Shown here: in pieces, positions 38,261 through 52,146 of the stretch | Numbering within the stretch: the first letter of the stretch is position 1 | How the letters are laid out: each line of letters starts with the position of its first letter | NCBI GenBank assembly: GCA_020746875.1 | Contig: JAGTJL010000024.1 | Span: forward strand, 434,001-498,000 | DNA length: 64,000 bases | Direction of reading: 5' to 3' | Source: Rhexocercosporidium sp. MPI-PUGE-AT-0058 | Lineage: Eukaryota; Ascomycota; Leotiomycetes; Helotiales | Translations under genes and position numbers: made by a program | The notes under the pieces: model-generated | Databases searched by the model: none | Seen by the model: the letters and a program-made list of their open reading frames with translations, nothing else | What the model was told of the DNA's origin: nothing

Positions 38261-40493
38261 TTTATAAAGCTTTTTTATGCCTTTAGTAATACTTATATAA
38301 CTCCTTAACCTTTTTTATTACTTTAGAATTAGGATTATAATCGGCTTAATTTAATAAGAGCTTTAAACGCGCTACCGTAAGGTAGCCAAACCGCTTATAG
38401 AATCGTTTAATCTCCGTTTTTATAAGGTAACACGTGTTAATTGTCCCCGTTAAAAAGTTAAGAAGTTAATTATAACGATTTAAAAGAAGCCACGTATAAC
38501 CTTTCTTTCGAACAATTAAGTGTTTTTTTTATTTTAAATTAACACGTTATTAAAGTTATTATATTATATATTAAGCTTATTTAGTTATTATAAATAAACT
38601 AAAAACGATATATTTACGTTTATAATTATGAATTCCATCTTATTAATAAGAGTATTAATTATTATAATTCTAAGGGAAGGTCTCGAACCGATATTAAATA
38701 TAATCCGATTCGTTCTTATTTAACTTATATTAAATTTAATATTTTAAATTTATTATAACGCTTATAATAAATTAATACCGCCGGTGTTCTTATTAAACGC
38801 TTTCGTATTAATTAATAAACTTTAAAAGAATTTATTAATTTATTATATTATATATACTTTAAAAGTAATAAATTTTATAATTATAGCTTTTAAAATATAA
38901 ATTACTTTTCGCTCCTTAAGTTATTAAAGCACTTTTCGTGCGTTATACTTTTTCTTATTTATTATAAATATAATCGTATAAAGTATTAAGCCGTCGCTTT
39001 TTTTATTTACGTTTAAATAATTTAAATTAATAATAGAATCGACTTCCGACAACGATTTTAATTTATAATAGTTATTATAATCTTTAAAAGAAATCTAAAT
39101 CTTATTTAAATTAAAACCGTTTCCTTTTATATATATTAAATATATTTTAAAAGAAGAATCGTTAACTTTAAGGCTTTTTGTCTTTTAATTTATAAAGTAT
39201 TTTACTTTAAAAGTAACTTTTTTTTTATTTATATAACAGCTATTATAATAATTTAATTTCTTATAAATAATATAGCCGGAATAATTAAGTTTTAATTTAA
39301 ATTTATTTTTACGTTTATTTTTAAATAAATACTTAATTTTTTAATTTAAATAATACGCGTTACTTTTTACAACGTGATTTTTATGTCGATTTAAGCTTAT
39401 TTTAAAATACTTATAGCGTTAATTTAAATTATACGTCACTTTTACGTTAATCGCGTTTCGTAAACTATTTATAAGAATAAGAAAAGTTAAAAACACGTTA
39501 AAAAGTATTATTTTAAAAAAAGAATTACTTAATATTTCCTAAATTATCTTATTATATAACGTTTAATTATTCCGTATATACTTATTCTTAAGACTTAATT
39601 ATATATATTATAATTCTTTAACGAAGTTTTTTAATTAAATTAATATTAATTTGCCGCGTTAATAATTAGCTTTTTAAAAATCCTTAAATTTAAAGTTAAA
39701 CTATCGGCTAAAGAACCGCTAAACTCGCTCTTCTATTTTAAAATGATTACACGTAACTTATATTAATTAATTAAACGTATATTTTTTGTTTTATAAATAA
39801 TAATAATAATAATAATACGTATTCGCCTCGTCTCGCATTATAAAAGGAAAAGCTCTCTTTTAAATTACTTCAGAAACTTTAACGGTCTTTATTCTCTTTA
39901 ATCGTTCGACGTAGACTCTATAGAATCTAAGAGCGTCACAAAAATAAAGTCTTTCTTATTTATTAATCATTTTAAGTTAGTCGATTATTTATTCGCTAAA
40001 GAACTCGTAAAAGTCTTAAAAAAGGAATTCTCTTTTAACTTATTTATTATAAAGGTTTTTACGGAAGTCTTTTAAATACTTTATTAAGTCCGCGGAAAAT
40101 TCGTTTATTAATTAAGTTTTTAAAGCTTAAAATATAATATTTATTTCGTTTTCTTTTCCGTTATTTACCGGAATTAATTCTCTTGCTTTTAATATAATTT
40201 CAGTAAGTCTACGGAAATGAAGTCTTATATTAAGAGGGTTTATATTTAATTTAATAATTATTAAAAAGTAACTATCGTATTAAAATTAGTATTTAATAAT
40301 ATCGTCGAGACGCTCGACTCTTTATAACGTCTAAAAGCTAAGAAGATTCTCCTTTTTAATTAATTTAAATACAAAAGCGAAGCTAAAGCGTTAAAATCTT
40401 GACTTCTCGCGCTATTAGCGATTTTAACTCTTTAATATTATAACTTTGCCGTTTTATAATACTTTAAGTAAATCACTAATTAATATTAATATA

Positions 40494-40698
40494 ATTATAT
40501 TAAAATATATAATAATAAAATTATTTAAATAAATATTAATATTATTAAATGATTTTAAAAGTATTATAAAGTATATTCTTTTAAGATAAGAGTAAAGCTT
40601 TATATATATATATATACCGGTCCGGAACCCCACCGAAACCCCACCGTTTCGGCCTTAAGCTAGGGTTCCATATCGGTAAGAATCCCTACGGACCAACA
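40494..40698 (-). repeat. LTR 2 of element B
   Basis: About 205 bp. The first half is heavily RIPped; the second half keeps CCGGTCCGGAACCCCACCG and ends GGACCAACA. It lies between the complete and the partial internal region. Confidence 0.85.
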
Positions 40699-43600
40699 AG
40701 TTTAATAACGAGCTCTTAATCTTTAATCTCCTTTTCCGTAAGAAACGCTTTTATATTAGAATTATCGTTAAATATTTAAATTCTTAAAATTAATTATATA
40801 AAAAGTAATTTAATTACGATTTAATAAGTTTTTGGTATTATTTTAAATAAATTATTAATTTATAATTCTGACTTACGGGACTCTTTTAATAAATTTTCTT
40901 TTTAAAGTTTAACGTTTAATATATTTATTTTAAATAAATATATAAAAGTTAATTTAAAGGTTTTAATTTTATTATTATTTATTTTAATCTTATATATCTC
41001 TCCTTTTATTTTTAGGAAATTATACAAGCCTTTTTACCCTTTCTTTTCCTTTTATATTATAATTTAATTTTTAATTTAAAGGTTATATATATAAGTTATT
41101 ATAAGACCGTTACGCGTCCTTAACGCGTTATTTACTTATTAACTAGCTTAAATCTTACGAATTTTTTTTATAGCTTTTTTAATAATAATAGCGCGTTACT
41201 TAATAAACGGATTTAATAAGTTTATTTCGGTTAATTTAAAATAAGCGCTAAAAATAAATAATATAAAAATAAAGCCTTAAGGACTTATTATATTATTAAT
41301 TACTTTTATAATTATTTATAATTTATTCTTATTATTTAATTTTAAATACTTTTTCGTAATAATTTTATACGTTTAATAAAAAAAGCAATAAAATCGTTTT
41401 ATCTTTTTAATAAAGTAATATGCTTTTATAAATACGAGTTTCGGCGTTATTTTTATTAATCTTAAAGAGTTCTTAAACTCTTTTAAATTAAAATTAATCT
41501 TATAATTATAAACTACGTAATTAAGAAAGCCGAGGTAAGTATTTATTTATATCGACTTAAGTACGTTAAATATAAACCGAGCCGTAGCCGATTCAATAGC
41601 TTTTCGGAATAGTTTTACTTAATTAAATCCCGTGTTTTTGTCGATTATATAAAAGACTTATTTAGCCCTTAATTAAATTATATTAACGTAGATTATATAA
41701 TTAAAGTTAACGTTATTTTTTAATTTAAATTTAAATTTTTATAAAGCCTTTTTATGCCTTTAATAATACTTATATAACTCCTTAACCTTCTTTATTACTT
41801 CGGAATCGAGATTATAGCCGGCTTAGTTTAATAAGAGCTTTAAACGCGCTACCGTAAAGTGACTAAACCGCTTATAAAGTCGTTTAATTTCCGTCTTTAT
41901 AAAATAACACGTATTAATTATTCTTATTAAAAAATTAAGAAGTTAACTATAGTAATTTAAAAGAAGCCACGTATAACCTTTTTTTTTTAAATAATTAAGT
42001 ATTTCTTTTTACTTTAAATTAATACGTTATTAAAGTTATTATATTATATATTAAGCTTATTTAATTATTATAAATAAACTAAGAACGGTATATCCGCGTC
42101 TATAATTATAAATTCTATCTTATTAATAAAAGTATTAATTATTTTAACTTTAAGGGAAAGTCTCGAATCGGCATTAAATGTAATTCGACTCGTTCTTGTT
42201 TAATTTATATTAAATTTAATATTTTAAATTTATTATAACGCCCATAACTAATTAATACCGCCGGTGTTCTTATTAAACGCTCTTATATTAATTAATAAAT
42301 CTTAAAAGAATTTATTAATTTATTATATTATATATGCTTTAAAAATAATAAGTTTTATAATTATAACTTTTAAAATATAAATTACTTTTCGCTCCTTAAA
42401 TTATTAAAGCACTTCTTATATATTATATTTCTTTTTACTTATTATAAATATAATTATATAAAGTATTAAGCCGTCGCTCTTTTTACTTACGTTTAAATCG
42501 TCCGAATTAATAATAGAATCGACTTCCGACGATAATTTTAATTTATAATAACTATTATAGTTTTTAAAAGAAGTCCGAATTTTATTTAAATTAAAACCGT
42601 TCTCTTTTATATATATTAAATATATTTTAAAAGAAGAATTATTAACTTTAAAGCCTTTTACTTTTCGATTTATAAAGTATTTTACTTTAAAAATAGCTCT
42701 TTTTTCGTTTATATAACAGCTATTATAATAATTTAATTTTTTATAAATAATATAACCGGAATAATTAAGTTTTAACTTAAATTTATCTTTATATTTATTT
42801 TTAAATAAATACTTAATCTTTTAATTTAAGTAATACGCGTTACTTTTTACGACGTAATTTCTGTGTCGATTTAAGCCTATTTTAAAATACTTATAACGTT
42901 AATTTAAATTATACGTTATTTTTACGTTAATCGCGTTTTATAAACTATTTATAAAAATAAAAAAAGTTAAAAGCGCGTTAAAAAGTATTATTTTAAAAAA
43001 AGAATTACTTAATATTTCTTAAATTATTTTATTATATAGCGTTTAATTATTCCGTATATATTTATTCTTAAGACTTAATTATATATATTATAATTCCTTA
43101 ACAAAGTTCTTTAATTAAATTAGTATTAATTTACTACGTTAATAATCGGCTTTTTAAAAATCCTTAAATTTAAAGTTAAATTACTAATTAAGGAACCGCT
43201 AAGCTCGTTCTTTTATTTTAAAATGATTACGCGTAACTTATATTAATTAATTAAATATATACTTTTTATTTTATAAGTAATAATAATAATACGTATTCGT
43301 CTCGTCTTATATTATAAAAGGAAAAACTCTCTTTTAAATTACTTTAGAAACTCTAGCGCGTTAATAAAAGTTAATAAGAATATATAACTTCTCGTTTAAA
43401 TGGTCTTTTGTCTTATTATATTAAAGCTCTTTAATATATATTTTTAACAACGTCGTTAAAGACTTAGTTTAAGATTTTAAGAAAGGTTTTATAATAAATT
43501 AAGAAAGAGGGTCCAAATCTTTACCGTTACTTATTAATTCCGAGGTTATTTTAAATAGTAATATTAATCTGTCTCTTAAAATAAATAGAAGTACCGGAGT

Positions 43601-44635
43601 TAAGTTTAAAAGTAAAGTATTATCTAATCTTTACTAAAGTAAACCTTTTATAAGGCCAAGGATAGGAGATAGCGATTCCTTTTTTACTTTTACAAGCGCC
43701 GGAGGAATTACGTTATATAAATCCTCCTTTATATTAATTATTATAATATATTATAAAATCGTAATATCTTAAATGCTCTATAATATATACGTCTCTTAAC
43801 CTAAAGTTAATATTTTAACTTCTGGCGTTTATAAAATTAGTCGTATTAACTTAAAACTCTTAATTTGCCCGTCTTGTAACTGTAGCTCGTCTTATATATA
43901 TTCTGGTATGAATTTAAGGTGTAATTGAGCTTAGTCCCGAAGCTAGTCTTGCGGCCACCTATTATATAATGCCTAAAGTATTACGTATAGCGCTTTAACG
44001 GTCTCTATTTTTTTTAACCGTTTAACGTAAACTTTATAAAATTTAAAAGCGTTATAAAAATAAAGTCTTTTTTATTTATTAATTATTTTAAGTTAATTAA
44101 TTATCTATTTATTAAAGAATTCGTAAAAGTCTTAAACAGGAATTCTTTTTTAATTCGTTTATTATAAAAGTCTTTACGGAAGTCTTTTAAGTATTTTATT
44201 AAGTCCGCGGGGAATTCGTTTATTAACTGAGTTTTTAAGGCTTAAAGTATAATATTTACCTCGTTCTATTTTTCGTTATTTATTAAAATTAATTCTCTTG
44301 CTTTTAATATAATTTCTATAATAATGCCGTTTTAATATAATTCCGGTAAGTCTACGGAAATAAAGTCTTATATTAAAAGGGTTTATATTAACTTAATAAT
44401 TATCGAAAAATAACTGTCGTATTAAAGTTAATATTTAATAATATTATTAAGACGCTCGGCTTTTTATAATATTTAAAAGTTAAAAAGATTCTCCTTTTTA
44501 ATTAATTTAAATACAAAAGCGAAGCTAAAGCGTTAAAATCTTGATTTCCCGCGCTATTTACGATTTTAACTCTTTAATATTATAACTTTGCCGTTTTATA
44601 ATACTTTAAGTAAACTATTAATTAGTATCGGTATA
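40699..44635 (-). repeat. Partial second internal region of element B
   Basis: Parallel to 37,222-40,493: same order, differences mostly C-to-T or G-to-A. It stops abruptly at LTR 2, before reverse transcriptase. It holds the integrase remnant and the presumed gag part and an additional segment at about 43,356-43,998 that the other copy lacks. Confidence 0.8.
43356..43998. other. 640-bp segment present in only one B internal copy
   Basis: At 39,860-39,885 the other copy reads straight through (AGAAACTTTAACGGTC), whereas here about 640 bp separate AACTCTAGCG from GCGCTTTAACGGTC. TAGCG occurs at both edges. It could be a small insertion or ancestral sequence lost from the other copy. No coding potential seen. 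Confidence 0.5.
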
Positions 44636-44838
44636 ACTATACCGGGACATATAATAATAAAGTTACTTAAATAAATATTAATATTATTAAGTGATTTTAA
44701 AAGTATTATAAAGTATATTCTTTTAAGATAAGAGTAAAGCTCTTTATATATATATACCGGTCCGGAATCCCACCGAAACCCTACCGTTTCGGCCCTAAGC
44801 TAAGGTTCCGTATCGGTAAGAATCCTTACAGACTAATA
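44636..44838 (-). repeat. LTR 3 of element B
   Basis: About 203 bp, TATCGGTATAACTATACC to GACTAATA, followed by the target duplication ATAAG. Confidence 0.88.
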
Positions 44839-44843
44839 ATAAG

Positions 44844-45500
44844 TATATTAACGACTTATTTAAGTATTAATAATAGTTAGTCGACTACCGCCTGCTTATT
44901 ATAAAACTATGCCTTATTAAAAATAACGTTTTAAGTACGTATTACACGCTTTAGCTAAGGTATTTAAATCCTATATATATATTAATTGCGTAGTAGTCAA
45001 TTAAGTATTTAACATACCCTCTAAGGTTAACCTTAAAGCCTTTCTTATTACGGAGAGCTTATTAGTCTTTAATTATTGCGTAGGCTTTAGCGTTATATAT
45101 AAAGATATTATTTTAGTTAAGCTTTAAATCGATTAGTAGTTTTTTTATTACTTCTAAGTCGTATTATTGAAAATATTATTTAAATTATATCTTTAGCACT
45201 TTATTTAACGATTATATGGCTCTTTTAGTAAGTGGCGATATATTATAAAGATACGTAGCTATTAAAACAGCTTCCGGCTATAACTTAAATAATAAATTAG
45301 TATTTATTATTATTTTTAAGGCTTTAGCAATAAGTTCTCCGCCAGCTCTTTTTACACCTTTATTCGGCTTATATATATAAACCGGAGTAAGCTCTAGCTT
45401 TTTGCCATTATTTAATGCCTATTAATTATATTTAGTCTAGTATTTTATATTAATTACCGACGTGTCGTTATTAGATTTAATTTTATATATAATAAAGCCG
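44844..45500 (-). pseudogene. Element C integrase remnant
   Basis: Minus-strand translation gives LELTPVYIYKPNKGVKRAGG, then ELIAKALKI, PEAVLIATYLYNISP, LEVIKKLLIDLK and YNAKAYAII, matching the C-terminal part of fungal copia integrases (target VYTPEPNG...RAGG and WPEA...AAYLLNRTP). Stops are RIP-type. It is separated from its reverse transcriptase by element B. Confidence 0.75.
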
Positions 45501-48020
45501 TATTAACGTTTAGTTTATATTTTAAACGTCTTAAGCACGCTTATAATAAAGTCTTAGGATTTATTAATAAGCGTAAATATAAAAAGCTTTTTATTATATT
45601 TGTCTTTAATTAATAATAACTAATATATCTTATTATAACTTATAAAATAATTAAATAAGTTTTATGTGATTCTAAAGAAAAGTCTTGAAGACTTATTATT
45701 TAACTCTTTACGTAATAATTATTAACTTAAGTACGTTATAATATAACTTTCGCATTTTATACGCGTGATTTCATCGATTTAAATATTATATATATACTTT
45801 ATTAAAGCTTTTAAAGCTATTTTACCGAGGTAACCGACGCGTAAGTGTCATATTTATGCTGTGTCGCTCCGGGGTCGTAGGAAACTACGTATTAATTAAA
45901 AAGTATACTTTTTAAGAAGGTGTAGTCGTTTATTAATTATTAAGTATATTATTATAATAAAAGTTTTACGAGCTTTTATAAAAGTATATAGTTATGGAGA
46001 GCGCGAGTAGTTATTAATAAGTTTATATTTAAATATTATAAGGTTTTACTTACGCTATAAGTTTCTTATTATATGGCTATTTTCAGCACTGTTTACTCGT
46101 AAAGTCGTATTAATATTATTATATTATACCCTCGACTGTGCGAGAAGGCTTTTAAAAATAATATTAACGTTAAACTCTTCTTTAATAGCTACGTTACTTA
46201 ATATTAAATTTTAAGTATATAGTCCTTTAAGATTATATAAAGCGTTTTCAAAGATGCGTATATTTTTATTAGTAATTAATAAATTTAAGGTATTAATATT
46301 AACTATGTTTTTTATAATACGTTTAAAACTACTGGAGACAAGTTTATTAATATTATTAATTAAGTAAGTAGCACCGCAATTATTAATAAACGTATTATTT
46401 AATAAAGGGTGGCGTTAAAACTCTATAATAATATAAATATTAAGGCTTAAAGCATTATTATAGAGTATGTCGTCAAAGAGCTTTAGGTCGATTATAATTA
46501 TATTAATATTTAAATCATTTTATAAAGCTTTGCTTTTACCTTTATTATTTATAAATATAATAGCATTAGGTGATTTAGCATTTATAATAAGTTTAAAGTT
46601 ATTATTATAATTAGCTCCGGTAATTTTGGCGACTGCAATATATTTTTATTTTTCTTTAGTTATGGCTGTCTTAAGCTTTTTAAAGTCTATAGTTTTTAAC
46701 TTTTTATAAGTTATTAATACTTTATTAATATTTAATATATACTTTATGCTTTTAAAAGTCGTTCCGTTAATTATATAACGTAGTCTTTAATACTTAAGCG
46801 GCTTAAAGAAATGCTTATTATTTATATTATATAAGTATAAATTATCTTAACTTTAAGAGCGAGATTTATTAAAGTTTATATTCGACGCACTAATATTAAT
46901 TCCTTTAAGAGTTAAATATTAACCGCCACCTCCTACTTAACGCTTAGGCTTTTTAAATATAATATGCTTTTAGTTTATGTCGAGGAGTACTTACATATAA
47001 TTATTAAGAATAAACTTATACTCTTTTTTAAGTTAGTCGTCGCGTATAATTATATTAAAAATAAGATTTGCTTAATTTAAGTATATATAAGCTCTTATTA
47101 TACGTAGTCACTTCTTTAGAGCTATAGTACTTTTAACGTTAAGTATATTATATACTTTAGCATTTCTATAAGCTTTTAAGAAGTCTTTTATTTATTAATT
47201 AACGTTAACTTTTCTTTTATATACCTTTTTTAAAACTTTATTATGTTTCGTAATTATAATAATAAAAATCGACGATTTTAACGGTATTATATCGCGCTAA
47301 AGTATATTAATTAACGATTATATACTTAATTCGCTTTTGCCGGCTAGTTCCTTAATCGCAGAGTTTAAAAGTAAATCGTCTACCGTTTTAGAGAATTAAT
47401 TATATAAAGCCATATATTTATTATTTTAACTCGTCTATTTAGTTAGCGTATATTAATACTCTTTAGTTTATATTATATAAATCTATTATATTTCTGCAAT
47501 TGTCGAGTGAAAAGGTAAATTAGCTTTTTTTAAATTTATTCTTTTTATTAAGGCATTTTTGTCGAACGACTTAAGCGTTAAAGACGGCTATAAGTTTACT
47601 GCTTTTTAAGTTGTAATATTAACGTAATACTAATTTAATTATGTCTTTGTCACTTATTAAGCGGTGCTCTTAAGCGTTAGAGCATTTAGTCGGAGTTTTA
47701 GAATATGGCCTATTATAAAAGCGGTAAGGTTTATTATATTTAGTGTACTTATAAACGTAGTATAAAAATTTAATTATAAGTGTTATATTATTTAATTCTT
47801 CCGTGCCTTTAAGGTATAGTCTATAAATAGTTTTAAAAGTGACATTATTTATTTAAGGTATATTAATAATATAGCGTCGAAAATATCTAGTGGTTTAAGA
47901 GTTATCGACGAGTTTAAAGAGTTATAATAGCTTTTAAATAACGGTATAAAATGCCTCTATAGAGCCACGTCGGCGTGTGTATACAACTAGGAAACTTTTA
48001 TAGCTTACAGGGCTTATAAC
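45501..48020 (-). other. Upstream part of element C (gag/protease region expected)
   Basis: AT-rich and RIPped. By position it should encode gag, protease and the first half of the integrase of element C, read from 48,020 leftward. I could not identify a convincing motif in it. Confidence 0.4.
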
Positions 48021-48717
48021 TATTATGTAACATACCTTAAGGCTCTACAGAGGCGAATATTAGGTTAATTAAAGGCTACGCAGTTGCGTATATATGACTG
48101 TTGTTATATTATTATATATGGCGCGTATAAACTCCTTAAATAAAGGAGCTTACTATTACGAACGCCCCGCGTCCCGTGATACTGGACCCGGGACAGCGTA
48201 ATACTTAAGACCGTAGGCTTAAAAGGGTAAAGGTCTTAGGAAAAGTATATTAAGAAAGTATTACTTTTAAAAGCATTCTTTTAAAAAACTCTAATACTTA
48301 AGATTTTATAAGTCATATATTATATAAATGTTATTATTAATAAACGAACTAAAAAGTAAATAAGCCTCTAAATTACGCGACTCCCTTACGTAATAAACCG
48401 CTAGACCGCTAAAGTCTAGAGGTTTAAGACCGACAGAACCTAGCGGTCTTAGCGGTCGTATAATATAAAGGTTTTATAAAAGACTAGCACGTCTACTATT
48501 AAATAAGAGCTTTATATTTAATTAAAAATAATATCTCAATTATATTAGTCATTGTTTATTTTACTATACGTAATACACTTACTTTTCGATTATTAAAATT
48601 AATATAACCCACCGTATTTACACCGAGTAAATACACGGACCGTGACACTTACTGGCGCCATCGTTATAGTGCTCTTGATTGGGCTCGCTTAGCTAACCAA
48701 CTAAAACCTGCACGACA
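48021..48717 (-). repeat. Right LTR of element C, split by a solo LTR
   Basis: Starts TATTATGTAACATACC, ends CCTGCACGACA. The parts outside the inserted LTR and its duplicated CTTAC total 198 bp, identical in length to the left LTR. Confidence 0.9.
48154..48647 (+). mobile_element. Solo LTR of family F, TSD CTTAC
   Basis: 494 bp, starting TATTACGAACGCCCCGCG and ending GGACCGTGACA. It is flanked by CTTAC at 48,149-48,153 and 48,648-48,652. It is the reverse complement of the 494-bp LTR at 50,647-51,140. Remnants of a GC-rich start and of two CCGCTAGACCGCTAAAG-type blocks are preserved. It probably arose by LTR-LTR recombination that removed the body of the element. Confidence 0.92.
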
Positions 48718-48722
48718 CTTTT

Positions 48723-48828
48723 CTTATAAAAGGAAACGCTTACTTTAATATATTTTTTGAATCCTTGCTTTTTACGTTAATCGTAAAGCTCTTAAATTAC
48801 TAAAAGCCTACTTTACTTCTGTCCGATA
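48723..48828 (+). repeat. Third LTR of A1, right half
   Basis: Remaining 106 bases of the 189-bp family A LTR, resuming after the CTTTT duplication (48,718-48,722) and ending GTCCGATA. Confidence 0.9.
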
Positions 48829-50646
48829 ATAATTAATATATTTTTAAGAATACGAATAATTTAAATAATCTTTTATGATAAGTTTTTAAGTTATTTCGCG
48901 AATTAATTTATATTCGGTTACGTAATATTTTTATAATAACTTCTTATACGTCTTTTATATTTATTCGTATTACCGTTTATCGAAATAATATCTCGTCGGC
49001 TAAGATTAGCTAAATATACGTTCGAAAAACGCTATTTTTAACGTCCGCCGTTCTTTAAGCGATGCGTAATTTATTTCAGAAGATTACCTCGTACTCTTCG
49101 CTTTACTACGGCTTTTAGCGCGAGATAATACTTAACTTAATATAAATAACCTTTATATCGACGTTTGTTTAATACTTAATATTAAAAGCCTCGCGAGTAA
49201 GATATTCTTCTTGCTAAGTAACTCGCCAGACTTTATATTCTTAAAATCTAAAGAATATTAATTTTAATAATATAATATTACTTTAGTATTACGAGTCTTC
49301 GCTTTTCTTAATATTAATTACATCTTTTAGATTTTATATTTTATATATAATCTCGAATACTCATTATTAAACGTATCGCTTGTCTTATTGAATCTAATCG
49401 CTAAACTCTGGTCTTATTATATGCTAGCGGATATAATTATCGTCCGTTTCGCTTTACTTATTATTCTTTTTATTACTATTACTTTTAATATAATTATTAA
49501 TATAATTAACGTTGAACTCGTTTATTATTATATAACGGTAAGTAGCGCTAATTTAAATTTTCTTTAATAAAAAAATAAAAAGTATATCGGTAATATCATT
49601 CGCTTTTCGTCTTATGAAATTAATTTATTTCTTCTTAACTCTTGTTTTGCGGTATAAGCTTATTATATATCCCGGAAGACCGTATTTATAATATAGCTTC
49701 TTCTCGCGTCGCTCGTTTATGACTTCTTTCGATAATCTTTTTTATTATATTTTACTTTTTCTTTTCTTATAAATAACGTCGTACTTTATAAAATCTAATT
49801 ATTAGTTATCTTTAAAATTATTTTATTATTAGCGCCTTTTATTTTATTAATAGCCAGATTACTTTTGGCTTCTTCTTACGTACGTATATTATTTATATTT
49901 AAACTCGTGTAAGCAGTTATTGATTCTAACCGTTTATTTACTAAGAGTAAGGATATCTCTCGCTTAAGGATTAATTTAAGTAACCTTTAATTAAATATAA
50001 TCCTTAAACTCTCGTCGGTAATAGCTAATAAGCGATTAAGAGTTCTAGTTAATCTTATTAACGTGCTTTTAGAATTCCGTAATATAAGCTATTACGCTAT
50101 TAACTTGCTTTAAGTTATATAAGTAAGTCTCCGCTGTCTTAACTTTATTAATATTACTAAATATTCGTCGAATCTCTTTTTAAATCCTTTTTAAATCTTA
50201 AATATAATTTATATAACGAGTATAGCCTTATAAGTATTTTCGTTTTCGAAGTAATCTTTAAAGAACGGCTTAATTTATTATATAACTTCGCTTTTAAAGT
50301 ATAATACCGTTCAAAAAGCGTAGCTTTCGCTAATAAAGAAATTATTATCGTTAAAGTATTAATAAAGTTTTATTTAAAAAATAAAAGTCTTTAAGTCCTT
50401 TCGATTTCCTTAAAAAGTATTAAAAAGCTTAATCTTTAAAGTTTCTTTAAGTTTATATATTAAGTTATTTTAAGTATCGGGCATTTCTTTATTCTCGCTC
50501 TCTTCGCGGTTCTTCCTTTTAATAACGAGTGCAGATAATAAAAGTATAATAATAATACTGCCTCGTGAGTTAAGTACTTAGTTTTTAAGTATAAGAAGCA
50601 ATATAATATACGTGAATCGGTACTTCTAACGAAAAAGTGCTTAAAG
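48829..50646 (-). pseudogene. Truncated family F retrotransposon, gag region
   Basis: This is internal sequence downstream (minus strand) of the F LTR. At about 49,699-49,664 it reads YYKYGLPGYIISLY, a CCHC zinc knuckle in which all four metal ligands (three Cys and one His) have become Tyr, as TGC/TGT to TAT and CAT to TAT changes produce. This places the gag gene on the minus strand and agrees with the LTR orientation. The element is cut off at 48,829 by copy A1, so pol is absent here. Confidence 0.65.
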
Positions 50647-51140
50647 TATTACGATTCGCATATTTATTCGGTATAATATAATAAGTTATATTAATCTTAA
50701 TAATCGAGAAGTAAATATATTACGTATAATAAAATAAATAATAACTAATATAATTAAGATATTATTTTTAATTAAATATAAAGCTCTTATTTAATAGTAG
50801 ACGTACTAGTCTTATATAAAACTTTTATATTATACGACTACTAAAACCGCCAGGGTTTATTAGTCCTAAATCTCTAAACCTTAACGATTTAGCGATTTAT
50901 TATTATAAAAAGATCGCATAATTTAAAAGCTTATTTGCCTTTTAATTATTTATTAATAATAATAATTATATAATATATAACTTATAAAATCTTAAATAAT
51001 AAAGTCTTTTAAAGCGGTATTTCTAAGAGTAATACTCTCTTAATATCTTTTCCTTAAAACCTTCACCCTCTTAAGCCTATAATCTTAAGTACTTCGCTGT
51101 CCCGGGGCTAAGTGTCACGGGACGCGGGGCGTTCGTAACA
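50647..51140 (-). repeat. 5' LTR of the truncated F element (494 bp)
   Basis: On the plus strand it reads TATTACGATTCGCA ... GACGCGGGGCGTTCGTAACA. Length and sequence match the inverted solo LTR at 48,154-48,647. Flanking pentamers differ, as expected for one end of a truncated element. Confidence 0.9.
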
Positions 51141-51650
51141 GCCCCTTCGATTCTTTAGTTTCACTTCTTAAACGCGATAATATAGCGTTTAATACGCGAC
51201 GTTATATATACGCGCGAGCTTTACAAAGTAAGGTTTTAGTAAAAAAGAAGAGTTATACTTTATAAGAGCTTTCTTAATTTGCTTTTCTTAAGCATAATCA
51301 AACGAGGTCTTGTCCGCGACGGCCCTCCGCAAGCTCCGGGGTCACGGGACCTCGCTTCGCCACGGTCTTTAATTAAAAGCTTTTTATTAAAAATAAAGAA
51401 TTCTAGCTTTAAATAACTTTTGGTTTTATTTATTATATTTTATAAGATATTTTTATTAATATTTACTTATATTATTAATTTTCATTTTTAATCCGGCCTC
51501 TGCCGCTTCGCTAAAATCCTTATAATAAACGGCCCTACGCAAGCTCCGGGGTTTATTACGGATTTTGCCGAGACCTTAGGTGGTTATTAAAATTATTTAT
51601 AAAAGTACTTATAAAACACTTATTAATTTATGAATAAATTTACTTAATAA
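51141..51650. other. Repeat remnant with two GC-rich hairpin-like blocks
   Basis: RIP-type sequence containing two copies of GGCCCTNCGCAAGCTCCGGGG (about 51,320 and 51,530), each followed by partly inverted GC-rich text (for example CACGGGACCTCGCTTCGCC). These look like protected ends or internal repeats of an unidentified element. No coding frame recognised. Confidence 0.4.
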
Positions 51651-51962
51651 TATTACGACCTCCGATGCGCCTCGTATTACCGACACAGCTATTAAGGCTG
51701 CTTTAGTCACGTGAAGGCTACTTTAGTTAAGGCTGCTTTAGTGGCGCTCGACATCGCTCGTAGCATTGCCTTGGCATAACAACCATGGCGCTAGGCTTAA
51801 TCGAGAAAGGCTAGGGAAACCCTTTGTGTATTTATATTAAAACTCCCTCTTATAAAATGCTCTCTTTTTCTCCTTGTCTTTTCTTCTTAATTCTAAGCGT
51901 AGCTTTAGGTCCAAATACAAAGCTATTTCTTGCACCGTATTAACCTCTAGCTAGCCGTAACA
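51651..51962 (+). mobile_element. Solo LTR of family G, TSD AATAA
   Basis: 312 bp starting TATTACGACC (from TGTTACGACC) and ending TAGCCGTAACA, with the same pentamer AATAA on both sides (51,646-51,650 and 51,963-51,967). It contains a TATA-like TATTTATATTAAAACTCCC followed by CT-rich DNA, and it is visibly less RIPped than its neighbours. No internal region is left. Confidence 0.8.
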
Positions 51963-52146
51963 AATAACTTTTAATTTACTTTAATTTAAGAATTTACTTA
52001 GTTTACTTTTTAATTTATATTTATAATAATTAACGCTTTTAATACTTTTAATATTATATATGCCTTATATATTTTAAGTTATTAATTTTTATTTATATAT
52101 ATAACTTTATAATAAACTTTTTAGTTTTTATACTTTAATATATTAT

